In this document: positions 55,001 through 64,000 of the stretch, one piece after another
Layout of the letters: each line of letters opens with the position of its first letter
Numbering within the stretch: position 1 is the stretch's first letter
Origin: Pyropia yezoensis
Lineage: Eukaryota > Rhodophyta > Bangiophyceae > Bangiales > Bangiaceae
Reading direction: 5' to 3'
Length of the DNA stretch: 64,000 nt
Assembly: GCA_009829735.1 (NCBI GenBank)
Contig: CM020618.1
Span: 40,353,030 to 40,417,029 of the forward strand
Notes under the pieces: generated by a model
Database searches by the model: none
What the model was told of the DNA's origin: nothing
What the model saw: only the letters and a program-made list of their open reading frames with translations
Translations under genes and position numbers: made by a program

Positions 55001-56066
55001 CGAGGAGGGCAACCAGTACCTCCTGGTCATCTGTGACCGCTTCACGAAACTTACGCGAGCGATCCCACTGGCAGAGATCACGGCCATGTCGGTCGTGTCA
55101 GCCTTCCTAGATCACTGGGTTGCCGCGTATGGCATTCCGGATAGTACACTATCGGACAATGGACCGCAATTTGCGTCTGTACTGTTTCAGGGAGTGCTGG
55201 ATATGTTGGGGGTTCAGGCAAACTATGCCACCCCCTACCACCCACAAACTAATGGGCAGGTGGAGCGCTTCAAGAAAACTATTGTTCGGCAGCTGCGCCA
55301 CTATGTGAGTGAGCATGTGAAAACGTGGGACCAATACATTTCTATTCCTACCACTGCCTACAATTCGCAGGTTCACTCATCTACCGGGGAAGTACCCCTC
55401 GCTTTTGTGACCCCCCGTCGCGTGCGGTCTATTGCCGTGCAGCGGCCGCTCCCAACTAGGGAGGATGGTGGCAGTACGCCTACTCCTACTGAGAGTAAGG
55501 CGGAGTTCGCTGCTAGGCTTGAAAACCTCATCCCTCAAGTCAGGGCTGAGATGGACAAAGCACAAAAGCGCTACAAGCGTACCTTTGACAAAAAGGTGCG
55601 CAATGCTAAGCATGTCCCCGAGCAGGATGACTGGGTGCTGGTACACTCACACACCCCAACTGGGGGTAAGTTGGTATTCCAGACGAAGGGGCCGTACCAG
55701 GTCCTTCGTACTGATGGGCGGCGCTTCACCGTCGAAAGTGACGATGGGGTCCGCACAGTGAACGGACAGGACGTGGTCAAAGTTGCACCACCGCCTGCAG
55801 GCGACCCAGCTTGGGCGCGTGCAGTGAAAGCGTGGCGCCTCCCCTCCCTGCCTGCGGCCAAACAGGGCCCGCAGGAGGACGTGTTCGATAAGTTCATCGA
55901 CCACGGATGGGATGAGGACACTGACCGCCTTATGTTGAGGGTGCGTTGGTTTGGCTACAAAGCCAAGGATGATACGCGGGAGTATGTGGAGGACCTTCCC
56001 GCTGAGAAGGTCCGGGCTTACTGTGCCCGGAATGAGATAGACCCTAACAGCCCTCCCTCAACGTGA
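52083..56066 (+). CDS. Pol polyprotein of the family-1 Ty3/gypsy element (protease, RT, RNase H, integrase, chromodomain-like)
   Basis: 1,327 residues with no disruption. Domains in order: aspartic protease with LDTGSGAS (about residue 80); reverse transcriptase with FCIDYRKLN, STLDCNAGYWQ, LPFGLCNAPATFQ and the catalytic VYLDDI (about 523); RNase H with LDVDASYDQLG and LADGLSR; integrase with the HHCC zinc finger (H-x-GGHLG to CTSC, about 895-935) and the DDE triad at AMDILGPLP (about 962), LSDNGPQF (about 1023) and GQVERF (about 1060). The C-terminal 60 residues (VFDKFIDHG...VRWFGYKAKDD) resemble a chromodomain, placing it among chromoviruses. The ATG overlaps the gag stop by four bases in the -1 frame. 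Confidence 0.95.
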   Translation: MTVGAGRPKLTTAASAKWVKRTNQPCRILRRPQGVRPPRVGLPKNVNPRRVIAVLTGENFQVARRVQLAPGRACCARIVLDTGSGASLIRKSLLPKEMKLQRWKSKADHLIDINGGVLPIVGAVTLPTRLGTHEVDVTYGVVENILVPLLLGTPYVVTQVPLICGPEYWVKLMNGETIPILGKGRSLAPVTVSQSKHVCSVREGFTATLRLARKVTLPPNSVAHVDVVTDYTGNGLVHPYPRVARKHQVHVALGTMDSKAGVPWRIQLMNLSSSPKYFKSGAKFGYIDQHEGPVVAVTLNAGASSDPKSGKEKHQAKSAASPRPHVNMEGVPPRLRVQVERLLDQYHKLWDGQLGLMRATQHRIELKPGAPPIRQQPYRGGPRSRALVKEQVARMEALDVIEASNAEWASPVVIVPKVDGTPRFCIDYRKLNESTVKDSYPLPRMDDCLDSLGEANVFSTLDCNAGYWQVPIAPEDWHKTTVICHCGTYQCKRLPFGLCNAPATFQRAMDMILAGVRWQICLVYLDDIIVFSRSPEEHIGHLGQVFKLLADAGVSLKASKCHLFTQEVEYLGHVVRPGRLSVNEKNLRAIRKAQYPRTQTQMRSFLGMCNVYRSFTKGFAKVAKPLNELVGSTLPKHLPPPSRVEQESFETLRDLLLKPPILAIPRLGGHYILDVDASYDQLGCVLLQQQPDKEYLPVGYFSKGLNSAEKNYGVTELEGLAVVWAVTSLRHYLEGEKFLIRCDHRALQFIFKTDCTNTRLNRWRVRLAPFNFDIEYRPGRQHVLADGLSRVPTEGLDTKVVDEDIPIVGVVTRSGQVLNPEAPGNKKYLPLSLDEVVKAQAEDPFCKLQRDTLHTVAETRFFLGDNGILMRRGVFQGTEQLVVPASLKDSILEREHNALTGGHLGSSKLYQTLRTRYYWPSMVVDIYSWVAACTSCAQNRLMERRPTTAMLLFPAKEPFAALAMDILGPLPVTEEGNQYLLVICDRFTKLTRAIPLAEITAMSVVSAFLDHWVAAYGIPDSTLSDNGPQFASVLFQGVLDMLGVQANYATPYHPQTNGQVERFKKTIVRQLRHYVSEHVKTWDQYISIPTTAYNSQVHSSTGEVPLAFVTPRRVRSIAVQRPLPTREDGGSTPTPTESKAEFAARLENLIPQVRAEMDKAQKRYKRTFDKKVRNAKHVPEQDDWVLVHSHTPTGGKLVFQTKGPYQVLRTDGRRFTVESDDGVRTVNGQDVVKVAPPPAGDPAWARAVKAWRLPSLPAAKQGPQEDVFDKFIDHGWDEDTDRLMLRVRWFGYKAKDDTREYVEDLPAEKVRAYCARNEIDPNSPPST

Positions 56067-56177
56067 CGGAAGGCCGAGTAACAGTGCCAAGAGAGTGCTT
56101 CAAGTCGAAGTGGTACGCAGAGTGGCTTTTAACTACAGCCCTAACCCTCACACTCTCACAACCAAGGCAGCTGCCAA

Positions 56178-58307
56178 CTAGGCATGCTTGCTAGACTCTC
56201 CAACCCCACGGCCCTCGCCCTCACGTGGAGGCGAGCGGCGAGACCCACGGCGATAACGCTCCGCACCAGTCGGCGGGGCCGGCGGCTCCAAGTCGGAACC
56301 GCCGCGCCCCTCACGGTCACGCAAGTGGCGACGACCGCGGCTGCCTTTCTGTTTAGTCTTGCGCGCAAGTTGGCGACGCAGACGCCGGACCGACTCCGAC
56401 TCTGACAGAGTCGAGGACTCCGAGACGGAGTAAGACAACTCGTCTTCCGACACGGAGGGAGAGCGCCGCGAGTGTCGGCGACGACGGCGAGGAGGCGAGT
56501 ATGCCCGGCTCGCGCGACGTTTGCCACGCGCAAGTGGGGCTGGCTGGGGCATAATAGCCCCGATGCGAGCCAACTCGGCCGTCATAAACTCCGCCACCGA
56601 CTCGCAACTCGCGGTCGCCACTGCAGTACGAACGCGCTCCTGAAGTTGAGGAGTCTCGGAACTTTGAAGGGTTGCGGTCGACGCGGCCAACCAGGAAATG
56701 GTGCGCACCAACGTGGTGATCATCATTTCCGAGGTCAGAGGCGTGGCCGGTAACACCAAGTTGGGGTATACCGTCAGGAGGGTGGCCCCCAAGTTGGGGG
56801 ACACCGGGGTGGACGACTCAACGGCCACGCTAATCGGGATGTCCCCGTGCGGCTGGTAGGGGACAGGAGGAAGCGGAGGGGCATGCCGAGGTGGCGGTGC
56901 CCGAGTGTATCTGCGACCCCTACTCGGGGCCCCCGCAGTGGGTTGAGTCATATGGTCATCGTGAGAGGGCACGGCCATCACTATGGCCTTGTCCGGGGGT
57001 GGCGCAGTGTGGCGATCCACCCCCGGGGCATACGGGTAGTCCCCGATGCCCAGCCCCTCTCGTAGGACCACACGGCCGTCGTGAAGTTCACGAGCGACCC
57101 ACACGAACTGGCGAAGTGCGCCATCGTCCTTGGGCCCATGAGTGGGGCGGCGCAACTTGTGCTCAATGCTCTCCCACTCGATAAACTTGTGGAGGCGGAG
57201 CATCTCCTCAAGTAGAGTGAGTCGTCCTGATGAGCACCCCTCAGCAACTAGCTGAGGGGTGAGCTGTTCCAAACCTTGGATAAGCCGGAGGGGGAGATGC
57301 CAGAGCATCCCCCGCCGCTGAACACAAGACACCCAGGTCGACATGACCTCGAGGAGCCACTGGGTGGCCAACATGGCCCACACCAGGTGATCAGGGCCAG
57401 CCGTCAACATGACGGAGCCGAAGTGGTCAAGCAACCGTGGCAGCAACGCCGGGAACCTGTAGGGGACCTCAACTTGAGGCCACCACTCGGGATTCTTCGG
57501 ATAGTACTGCTCCTTACTGGCAGCAGACTGCTGAGGGAACTCAAGTTGAGCCGAGGTCACCAAGTAGGGACCTCGCCGGAAGTCCTTCTCCATCCGCACA
57601 TCAAAGTGATGAGTGTGCGGATCGGCCTCGTGAAGGTACGGGGGGCGAGTTGCCACCGCGTCCCAAGTAAAGGTCGGCAAGTCGCCGGGACCCGGGACAG
57701 TTCCCCCGCGGTCCACCATGGCCTTGGCCCGCTATATGTCTTCGACCTCCTCGTCGTCCAGGAAGACAAACTGGTCCGTCCTGAAGCCGGCAGGGAACCC
57801 GACCCTACGGGGATACTTCTCCCGTAGGCGGTCCCATACCCGACCCATCGCTGCGCCAAGTCGGCCACAGCGAAGAACAGTCAACCCCTCCTCATATAGA
57901 GGCCAAGCGGGGTAAAACCACCGCCCCAAGGCCTCACGCGGGACAACTTGTCCCGCCTCCGGGGGAGATCCCGCCGTCAACCCAAAGCCGGGTGACGCGG
58001 GAGTCCCATCCCCCGGAGCGATCGCGAAGCCCCCGCCGGAAGTCCCGGCGGGCGCTGCACCGTAGGAGGTGTCTCCATACGTTCGTCGAGAGAGTCCGTC
58101 TCCACTCCCGGGGTCGCCATGGCTCTCCCCAAGTTGGGGAGAGACGCCCTGGCTACGGCGGCACGAGACCCGCCTAGAGTTGAGAGGGACTCGGATCGTG
58201 GGTAGACGGGTGGCCTCCCCAGCGTGGGGCGGCCCCGTGGAAGGTGAAGGGGAGGTGGTGGTGAAGGTGAAGTGTGAACCGGGGAGAGCAAGCTGCCGAG
58301 TGGGCAA
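56178..58307 (-). pseudogene. Long antisense ORF of the full-length family-1 element, one nonsense codon
   Basis: Opposite strand to gag-pol, between pol and the 3' LTR. One frame of about 709 codons, broken by a single TAG at 57732-57734; the degenerate copy has CAG there. The largest intact piece is 57719-56178 (513 aa). Features: GFRTDQFVFLDDEEVED before the stop; a conserved middle with FDVRMEKDFRRGPYLVTS, LLDHFGSVMLTAGPDHLVW, STWVSCVQRRGMLWHLPLRL and EGLGIGDYPYAPGV; and an SR/RS-rich tail (PPRRRRRHSRRSPSVSEDEL). No known domain is recognised. The frame has no ATG at its far end: either it starts within, or an ATG at 58120 in another frame (MATPGVETDSLDER) once fed it. An RNA-binding or structural role is only a guess from the tail. 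Confidence 0.8.
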
Positions 58308-58440
58308 GCTTGAGAAGAGGGGCGGTCAACGTCACCGCCTCCACATCCGCGATACGTACTCAAGGTGGGACAGCAAGTCGCGCCCCCAACGCCGAGACGT
58401 GCGTTTACGCACCCCCTCACAGGGCCGACCGGGTCGGTCG

Positions 58441-58458
58441 GAACTGAGGAGAGGGGAG
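58441..58458 (+). other. Polypurine tract of the full-length family-1 element
   Basis: gaactgaggagaggggag directly precedes the 3' LTR start TGTGGCAG. Confidence 0.8.
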
Positions 58459-58927
58459 TGTGGCAGCATTGACCCCCAGGTAGGGGGGCAACACGTGCCA
58501 TGCAAGGGGCGGCAGGCCACTAGCCTGATCCGTTCCTCCCCCTGCATTTGGGTCCATATTCCCTAAGTTTGGGATAGTTAGCTTAGTAGTAAATCCAACT
58601 TGGATTTGAGGGTTTTCTCCATTTATCGTCTTGAATTTTCGTGTGGCCCGGTGGGCAGGTGCTGGGGTGGGAGATTTTGAGTGGCGAGATTCTGAGGGGA
58701 CCCTGGGGGGATAAGGGGAGGGACAGCGGGGATTGGCCCTGCGTCCCCGTCCCGACCAAGAAACTGTTGGACCACACACCATCCTCTTGTTTGTCAGTGG
58801 GGGGTTTGCCCCACAACAGGGACAGAGTGTGTGCGACCTGCACTTCTTCCGGTTCCCCCGACACGGGAGGCAGCCCTTGTACACCGCCCCAACTTGATTG
58901 TCGTGTGTGTAAGTGGTTTTTGCCACA
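58459..58927 (+). repeat. 3' LTR of the full-length family-1 element
   Basis: 469 bp, followed by the TTAGG target duplication. It differs from the 5' LTR at about a dozen positions. Confidence 0.95.
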
Positions 58928-59288
58928 TTAGGGATAGTTAGCTTAGTAGTAAATCCAACGTAGATTTGAGGGTTTTCCGCATTTTATCGTCTTGAAATTT
59001 CGTGCGGCCCGGTGGGCAGGTGCTGGGGTGGGAGATTTTGAGTGGGGAGATTCTGAGGGGACCCTGGGGGGATAAGGGGAGGGACTGCGGGGCTTGGCCC
59101 TGCGTCCCCGTCCCGACCAAGAAATTGTTGGTTCACACACCATTTTCGTGTCTTGTCGGGGGGGGTTTGCCCCACAACAGGGATAGCGTGTGCGCAACTT
59201 GCACCTCTTCCGGTTCTTCCGACACGGGAGGCAACCCTTGCGCACCGCCCCAACTGGGGTGCCGTGTGTGCGAGTGGTTTTTGCCACA
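58928..59288 (+). repeat. Second part of the older family-1 solo LTR
   Basis: Begins with TTAGG, the duplicated target, and continues the solo LTR interrupted at 49550 to its end TGCCACA (59288). It is clearly more diverged from the two LTRs of the full element than they are from each other, consistent with being older. Confidence 0.9.
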
Positions 59289-61480
59289 CGGAAGACGACG
59301 AGGATCGGGTGACCGTCCGCGTGTCGGCGGCGGGCCCGCCGGGCGGACTGTCGTCATGCTGCAGCGGCACGACGGCGCCGTCGGGGGGCGGTCAACCGCG
59401 TGTGGCGGCTCCATTTCCCAGTCCTCCGGCGGCCCGGATGGGTCCTGTCGCCGGTGCCGGCGCGGCGCTACCTCAAGATGGTGCAGCCGCTGCTGCTGAT
59501 GGTCGTGGCGGCGCCCCGGCCGGGACGGCGGGTCAAGATGGTGCGGGTACCCGCCCGGTTGGTGGTCGGTCTACGGGGGCGGTTGAAAGGTCTACCCCAT
59601 CCGTCCCCGTTGTGCCCTCGTCGGGCCGGGGTGGTGACCGCGCACTTCCCGCGGTGCCGCGGGCGTCTGTCGGCTAAGACGTGTCTTCCCCGATGGCGGT
59701 AGACTCCGGGAGTTACTCCGGGCGGGCGCCCGCCCTTCTTCTTCCTCCTCGCCCAAGTGCGCCTGCGGCGCCGGCCCATCTGCCGATGGGGCTTCCCCCG
59801 GCGCCGCCGATTCTTCCTGGGCCCGCCCGGGTTGCCCCGCTGGGTGGCGGCGTCGCCTTGGTGGTGGGACACCCACCTATGTCGGTGTCCGACTTGGTGG
59901 CTCGGGTTCGATGCCTCACCGTACAAGAGCCCACGGCCTCTGCTGGCCGGATGCGGGTGGACTTCCACCCGCCGAGCTAACGTGGAGGCTCCTCCCGGCG
60001 CATCAAGTTGGACCCGAGTTGGGAGCGGGAGTTGGCGCGGCTGGTCGACCAGCCGAATGCTATCCGTGTGGAGCATCATTGGATACTGAGTCAGCCGGAC
60101 GACAGGCATGCCCAGCTTTGGCGCACCCGGGGCGGGCGGGGTGACGTAATCCTCAACTCCGCGTTTGGGGTATGCGACTTGGTTTCTCCCGCGTTGGCGC
60201 GGGACGTTGACTACCCGGCTAGTGCTCGGAGGGTTGCGGCCGCTGTGACTCCTGTTGCATTCGGGCACACCGTGCCCGATACTGGCCGGTATCCCGGGTT
60301 TGAGTACTTCCCGGGGGTGTCCCCGTATCTGACGTTGACGGCTCCGTGCCCGCCCATGGCGGGGCTGAAGTCGGCGTCGAGCTGGCGACGCAACCATGGT
60401 GTCATGACGGATGCGTTCCGCACCGATATAACCTGTGCGTTGCAGACCGGTAACGGTCGCACGCCGGTGTACGCTCCCGTGCGCCCGCCTCTGTGGCACG
60501 AGGGGTGGGAGGCCGCCCCGGCTTTCCGGTTTGACACCGGCTCATGTCTCCGATACTTCGGTAGTGTGTTGGCCTCCCGGCCTGTCCATCCGTTGCAGGG
60601 GACCCTCACCCTCGAGGTTACCCTCGGACAGGCTTCCTCATTCTTGCTGTCCGTCCGTCGGCAGGGGAGGCTGCTTCATCTTCCGACGGGTGTCCGCCGG
60701 CATATCAGGCAGCTGGGCGTAGACATGATTGCTGCCAAGACCGGGTTGGCCCGGGAGTTCGAGGCCCTCCTGGCCGTTCACGATGCCGCGAACTGGGCCG
60801 GGGTGTTGACTCTTCCCCCGTACCGGGATCCGCAGGCTGGGGCTGCCCCCTTGCCTCGTCATTCGTTGCGCATCCGGCGTACTCAGCCGGGTGAGCCCAG
60901 TTACCGTGGGTGGGCATCCACCGAGGTAGTTCCTGACCTGGGTATTCCCATGGTTATCCATGACCCTCTCCAGGTCCTGGCTCCAGGGTTCTCTAACCCG
61001 ATACTGGTGAGTAATGGCCGTCGTCCCCGAGAGTGGGACTCTACGGGTGGGGAGCGTGAGGTGTCCCGTCGCCGGGCGGAGTCCCACCGATTTTACGGTG
61101 GAGCCCCTTCCGTGGGGTCCCACCGGGCCTCGTATCGGGCGCCACCGGCTGCGGTGGTAGCCGTGTCGGCTCCTGTGGCTCCTCTGGCTGCGCCAGTGTC
61201 ACCTTCCGCCCCTGTCATGCCTGACGGGGGTCCCCGTCTATGGTATGAGGGCGTTGACGCCCTCGTTGCCCGCGAGCTGCGGGAGGGTCTCTCTGTTAGC
61301 TGGGGAGATATCCCCCCAGGTGCTGCGCTGGTTGGTTCCGCGCGTTGCTTCGGTGGTGTGCTGGACCGCCTCCAGATAGCTCTGGAGGAAGTGAAGGCTG
61401 GCTGCAGCACCCTCCTGGAGCTTTGCACAGAGGAAGCTCAGGCGATTGACCGTCGCGAGATTGCCACCGGTGGAGCATAG
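59289..61480 (+). pseudogene. Main part of the family-2 antisense ORF, with two stop codons
   Basis: Opposite strand to the family-2 pol. One frame from 59289 to the stop at 61480, broken by TAA at 59675-59677 and TAA at 59978-59980. The last 490 codons are open. The first third is Pro/Ala/Gly-rich (PPRPSAPAAPAHLPMGLPPA). The middle resembles the family-1 antisense protein: FGSVLASRPVHPLQGTLTLE, LLSVRRQGRLLHLPTGVRRH against VSCVQRRGMLWHLPLRL, and PDLGIPMVIHDPLQVLAPG against EGLGIGDYPYAPGV. The C-terminus is helical (LDRLQIALEEVKAGCSTLLE) and lacks the SR tail. No known family. Its start is the fragment at 49315. Confidence 0.75.
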
Positions 61481-61985
61481 AGGTGTACGCGTCTACGCGT
61501 GAGTGGCCTCCTTCGGGCAGCGGGGGTACCCACTGAGGAGTGCTGTTGTTATGAGGGAGAGGGACCCGGTGACCCTTACGGTGGCCGGATCGTACTGAGT
61601 ATAAACTCATCCTCTGCTGGGGCTTTTGCATGATACCGATGTCTGCCTTTTGGGGAGTACCCCGTCTGCCTTAGCAGTGGCTTGCCTTGGTTTTTCTCGC
61701 GTCCCAAACCCATCCTGGTTGGTTAATACTCATGAAGGTCAACCTTCCTCGGTCCGTCACTTGCCCCATGGATGAAGGTTTACCTTGGTGTAAGCCTCAG
61801 GTTACTTTGAAATTATTAGAGTTAGTCATCTCTTTCCAGTAAACTTGTTAAAGTCAGTAGCCCACTTAGTTTGCCGAAGTCCGCTCCAACTTAATGAACC
61901 TAAGTCTTGCCGAGTCCATGTGACACCCTACTTAGTAGGTATAAGCCTCACCCCCCAACAGCCGAAGTCGGTGTCGGTTGGGTTG
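61481..61985. other. Spacer between the convergent family-2 pol and its antisense ORF
   Basis: About 500 bp with no open frame of note, AT-richer around 61800-61900. It should hold the 3' ends of both reading frames. Confidence 0.5.
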
Positions 61986-63753
61986 TTACAGTAGGCGTCG
62001 TCGCCTCATGTGAGGCATGGGAAGTTGGCGGGGAATATTCGCCGCCTGTTCCCAGGTGGGTGAGTCGTATCCGACCCACATCACCTTGACGTACCAGGGT
62101 CCTGGTAGGTCCCGGTCGGTGTGTCCGACCACGCTCTCTACTTGGTATGGAATCCCATCCGGCCCCACCGGGTCATCTGACCGGTAGGTTGTAAGAGCTT
62201 CATGTAGCAACCCAGCCGGTACCGGCTGAGGCTGTTCCGGCTTCGGAGCAGGTGTCACATCATTGAGATTGATGCGTTGTATCTCCGTATCGGAGTGAAA
62301 GATTACAGAGTAATCATCTCTGTGTAGGATCTGGTACGGTCCCTTGACCGGTTGCATGAGCTTGTTCCCTCGGAACTCCTGGTGTCTGATGTAGACCCAG
62401 TCACCTGTTACCAGGGTTGCGTTGCGTACACGTAGTCGGGCGTCGAAGTTCTTCTTGTATCGAAGTTGTGTACGGTCCAGGGCACCCCTGAGCTTAGGTA
62501 TCATCCACGATAGCTTGGCCAACCAAGCTAAGTGGATCCGTTCGGCCGGTCGGCCCTTCGGTATGTCATACCGAGTGCATCTGCCCGGTGGCAGCGTCAG
62601 ATTACCGACGCTCATTGGAATGACCCACTCCAGTGGAGCAATGTTGGTGCTCCGGTGGGGCCTGGCATTATATGGCAGGGTCAATACGGACAGGAGCCTG
62701 TCCCACGTGTTCGTGTGTTCCGCCACGTTGCATTGGAGCATCTTGACGATGGTGCGGTTGAACCGCTCCACCTGCCCGTTGGATTGCGGGTGGTAGTCGG
62801 AAGCCCGACGTGGTTCGATACCGAACATGCCCATGACCTTAGTGCAGAATGCTGACGTAAGGTTTGCTCCGTTGTCGGAGAGGAGTTGCTTCATTACTCC
62901 GTAAGCACTGATCCAGTGGTCAACCACTGCGTTCATGATCGTGTAGGCCGTGTCATTCGGAATGGCTACTGCTCGTGACAGCTTAGTAAAGCGGTCCGAC
63001 ATGACCAGGATGTACCCGTTCCCTTCTTCCGTTACCGGAAGTTGGCCGAGTATGTCGATAGCGATTTGCTCGTTGGGCCCATCGGGTAGGAATAGTTTCA
63101 TAGCGGATGCCCGCCTATGAAGACTCATACAATTCCGTGCACGCGGGTGGCATCCCCGCACGTGGTTGACTACGTCGACGGCCATTGCTGGCCAGAAGAA
63201 GAACCTCCGCATGGCTGCGAACATGCGCGAACCCCCCAGGTGCCCGGCTGTAGGGTTCTCGTGTTCTCGTTCCATGGCGGCTTGTCGTAAGGACACGGGA
63301 ACCACGACTTGATGTCGTCCATCGGCGGGTGCCCGCTGGTATATGAGTCCGTCTTCATTCCTGGAGAAGAGGCCGGCCGTGCCGGCCAGGAGGTTCGCGA
63401 TGGCGTTTACAGTAATCGGCATTGGCCTGCGCCTCGCGGAAGTCCGCGAGGGTCAATGGACACGCCAGGTGTGCCATGCTATGGTCAACCATATCTTCGG
63501 TGGCGTTACCCACCATGCAAACCGGTACAACCGGGATGTCCTCGTCCACCTGAAGGGTATCCCCGCTCGGTGTATCGAGTCGCGACAGCGCGTCTCCAAG
63601 ATGATGGGTAGAGCCGGCCTTACATATTGTCCGGTAGTCGTGCTCGGCTGTAAGGATATGCCCCCTAAATCTCCAAGACTCTAGCTTCGGGCATAAGGAC
63701 TGGGGCCTCTCCTTCCCTGTCCTTCTCAGCCAACTCCTTCCAAGACGCATCAA
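61986..63753 (-). pseudogene. Family-2 Ty3/gypsy pol fragment: RNase H end, integrase, chromodomain; one frameshift
   Basis: The 5' piece (63753-63355) encodes the RNase H end (WRFRGHILTAEHDY, LGDALSRL) and a linker. The 3' piece (63422-61986, 478 codons) is in another frame, so a frameshift lies near 63380-63420. The integrase DDE triad is present in AIDILGQLPVTEEGNGY, LLSDNGAN and NGQVERFNRT. The zinc finger is abnormal: GCHPRARNC replaces the usual C-x2-C. The C-terminus YQVESVVGHTDRD...YVKVMWVGYDSPTWEQAANI is a clear chromodomain. Reverse transcriptase and earlier parts are not seen. Sequence beyond 63753 does not continue pol recognisably. Confidence 0.88.
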
Positions 63754-64000
63754 CTCCCTGTTAATCTGGAGATGCCGCGGTGTCCGGCCGAGATTCTACG
63801 GGTCGCGGACGGTCAGCACGAGAGCCGCGGATCGGCTACCCGTTAGTACCCTGACTCATCCCCGGACGGATATTTTCTCCCCGCGGATCAGAGGACTAAC
63901 GGACCACAGGACAAGCCACATCTCTGACTCATCGGCCAGCCGGAACAATCTCCCCACGAGCCAATGGGAACGGCAAGATTTGCTGACCCACGGGAGATTT
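63754..64000. other. Window end, unassigned
   Basis: No recognisable continuation of pol and no other feature; possibly a rearranged part of the family-2 element. Confidence 0.3.

Larger units (their letters stand above)
49551..58927 (+). mobile_element. Full-length family-1 Ty3/gypsy retrotransposon (9.4 kb)
   Basis: Two LTRs (49551-50020 and 58459-58927) with TGTGGCA...TGCCACA ends, a 5-bp target duplication TTAGG (49546-49550 and 58928-58932), primer-binding site, gag, pol, a long antisense ORF between pol and the 3' LTR, and a polypurine tract. The LTRs differ at about a dozen positions by eye (roughly 97% identity), so insertion is not very recent. Gag and pol are nevertheless open. It landed in an older LTR of its own family, in the same orientation. 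Confidence 0.95.
48373..63753 (-). mobile_element. Family-2 Ty3/gypsy chromovirus, minus strand, with nested insertions
   Basis: Order on the minus strand: pol fragment (63753-61986), a long ORF on the opposite strand (61480 back to 59289 and 49437-49315), polypurine tract, 3' LTR. The opposite-strand ORF is split by a family-1 solo LTR, itself split by a complete family-1 element (49551-58927). Upstream pol, gag and the 5' LTR are not seen; the element is cut or rearranged near 63753 or leaves the window. Confidence 0.8.

Noticed and set aside
49438-59288. Target duplication for the older solo LTR
   Set aside because: The flanking 5-mers (caaag and cggaa) do not match. Discounting five bases restores the frame, but the duplication itself is not visible.

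Overview
The window is nuclear DNA from a GC-rich eukaryote. Host genes are about 75-80% GC by eye, there are a few short GT-AG introns, start codons sit in Kozak-like contexts, and proteins carry long Ala, Gly and Pro runs. A plant-type NEET pair, a SelR-type MsrB and a GT61 glycosyltransferase suggest an alga. A Bangiales-type red alga is my leading guess from composition only. That guess conflicts with the cytoplasmic dynein heavy chain found here, because dynein is reported absent from red algae such as Porphyra.

Region 1 (1-9341): a GT61 gene (minus strand) lies between two nearly identical inverted arms of about 970 bp. The arms end in a 73-bp minisatellite, which runs into an apparently intact pogo/Tigger-type transposase (minus). 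Region 2 (9342-12951): a gene-poor stretch with long poly-C runs and a CTG tract just upstream of MsrB. Region 3 (12952-18696): MsrB (plus, one intron) and two CDGSH/NEET genes transcribed divergently from a shared 1.4-kb region. Region 4 (18697-37343): one 18.6-kb coding block for a cytoplasmic-type dynein heavy chain. It converges on RPF2 (minus, 37790-39204), a ribosome-assembly Brix protein. Three host genes (GT61, dynein, RPF2) change frame exactly at a G/C homopolymer.

Region 5 (40402-64000) is a nest of Ty3/gypsy LTR retrotransposons of two LTR families. Family 1 (469-470 bp LTR, TGTGGCA...TGCCACA) has one full-length 9.4-kb copy (49551-58927) with intact gag and pol, a chromodomain-like tail and a 5-bp target duplication. 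It also has a truncated inverted copy (44729-47139) and an older solo LTR into which the full copy jumped. Family 2 (362-bp LTR, TGTAG...CTACA) has a minus-strand element from 48373 past 63753, and a plus-strand 5' LTR at 40402-42843 that is split by an internally deleted pogo element. Between pol and the 3' LTR, both families carry a long ORF on the ANTISENSE strand. The two proteins appear distantly homologous, and a third, degenerate copy is present. This conserved antisense gene is the best candidate in the window for an undescribed system.
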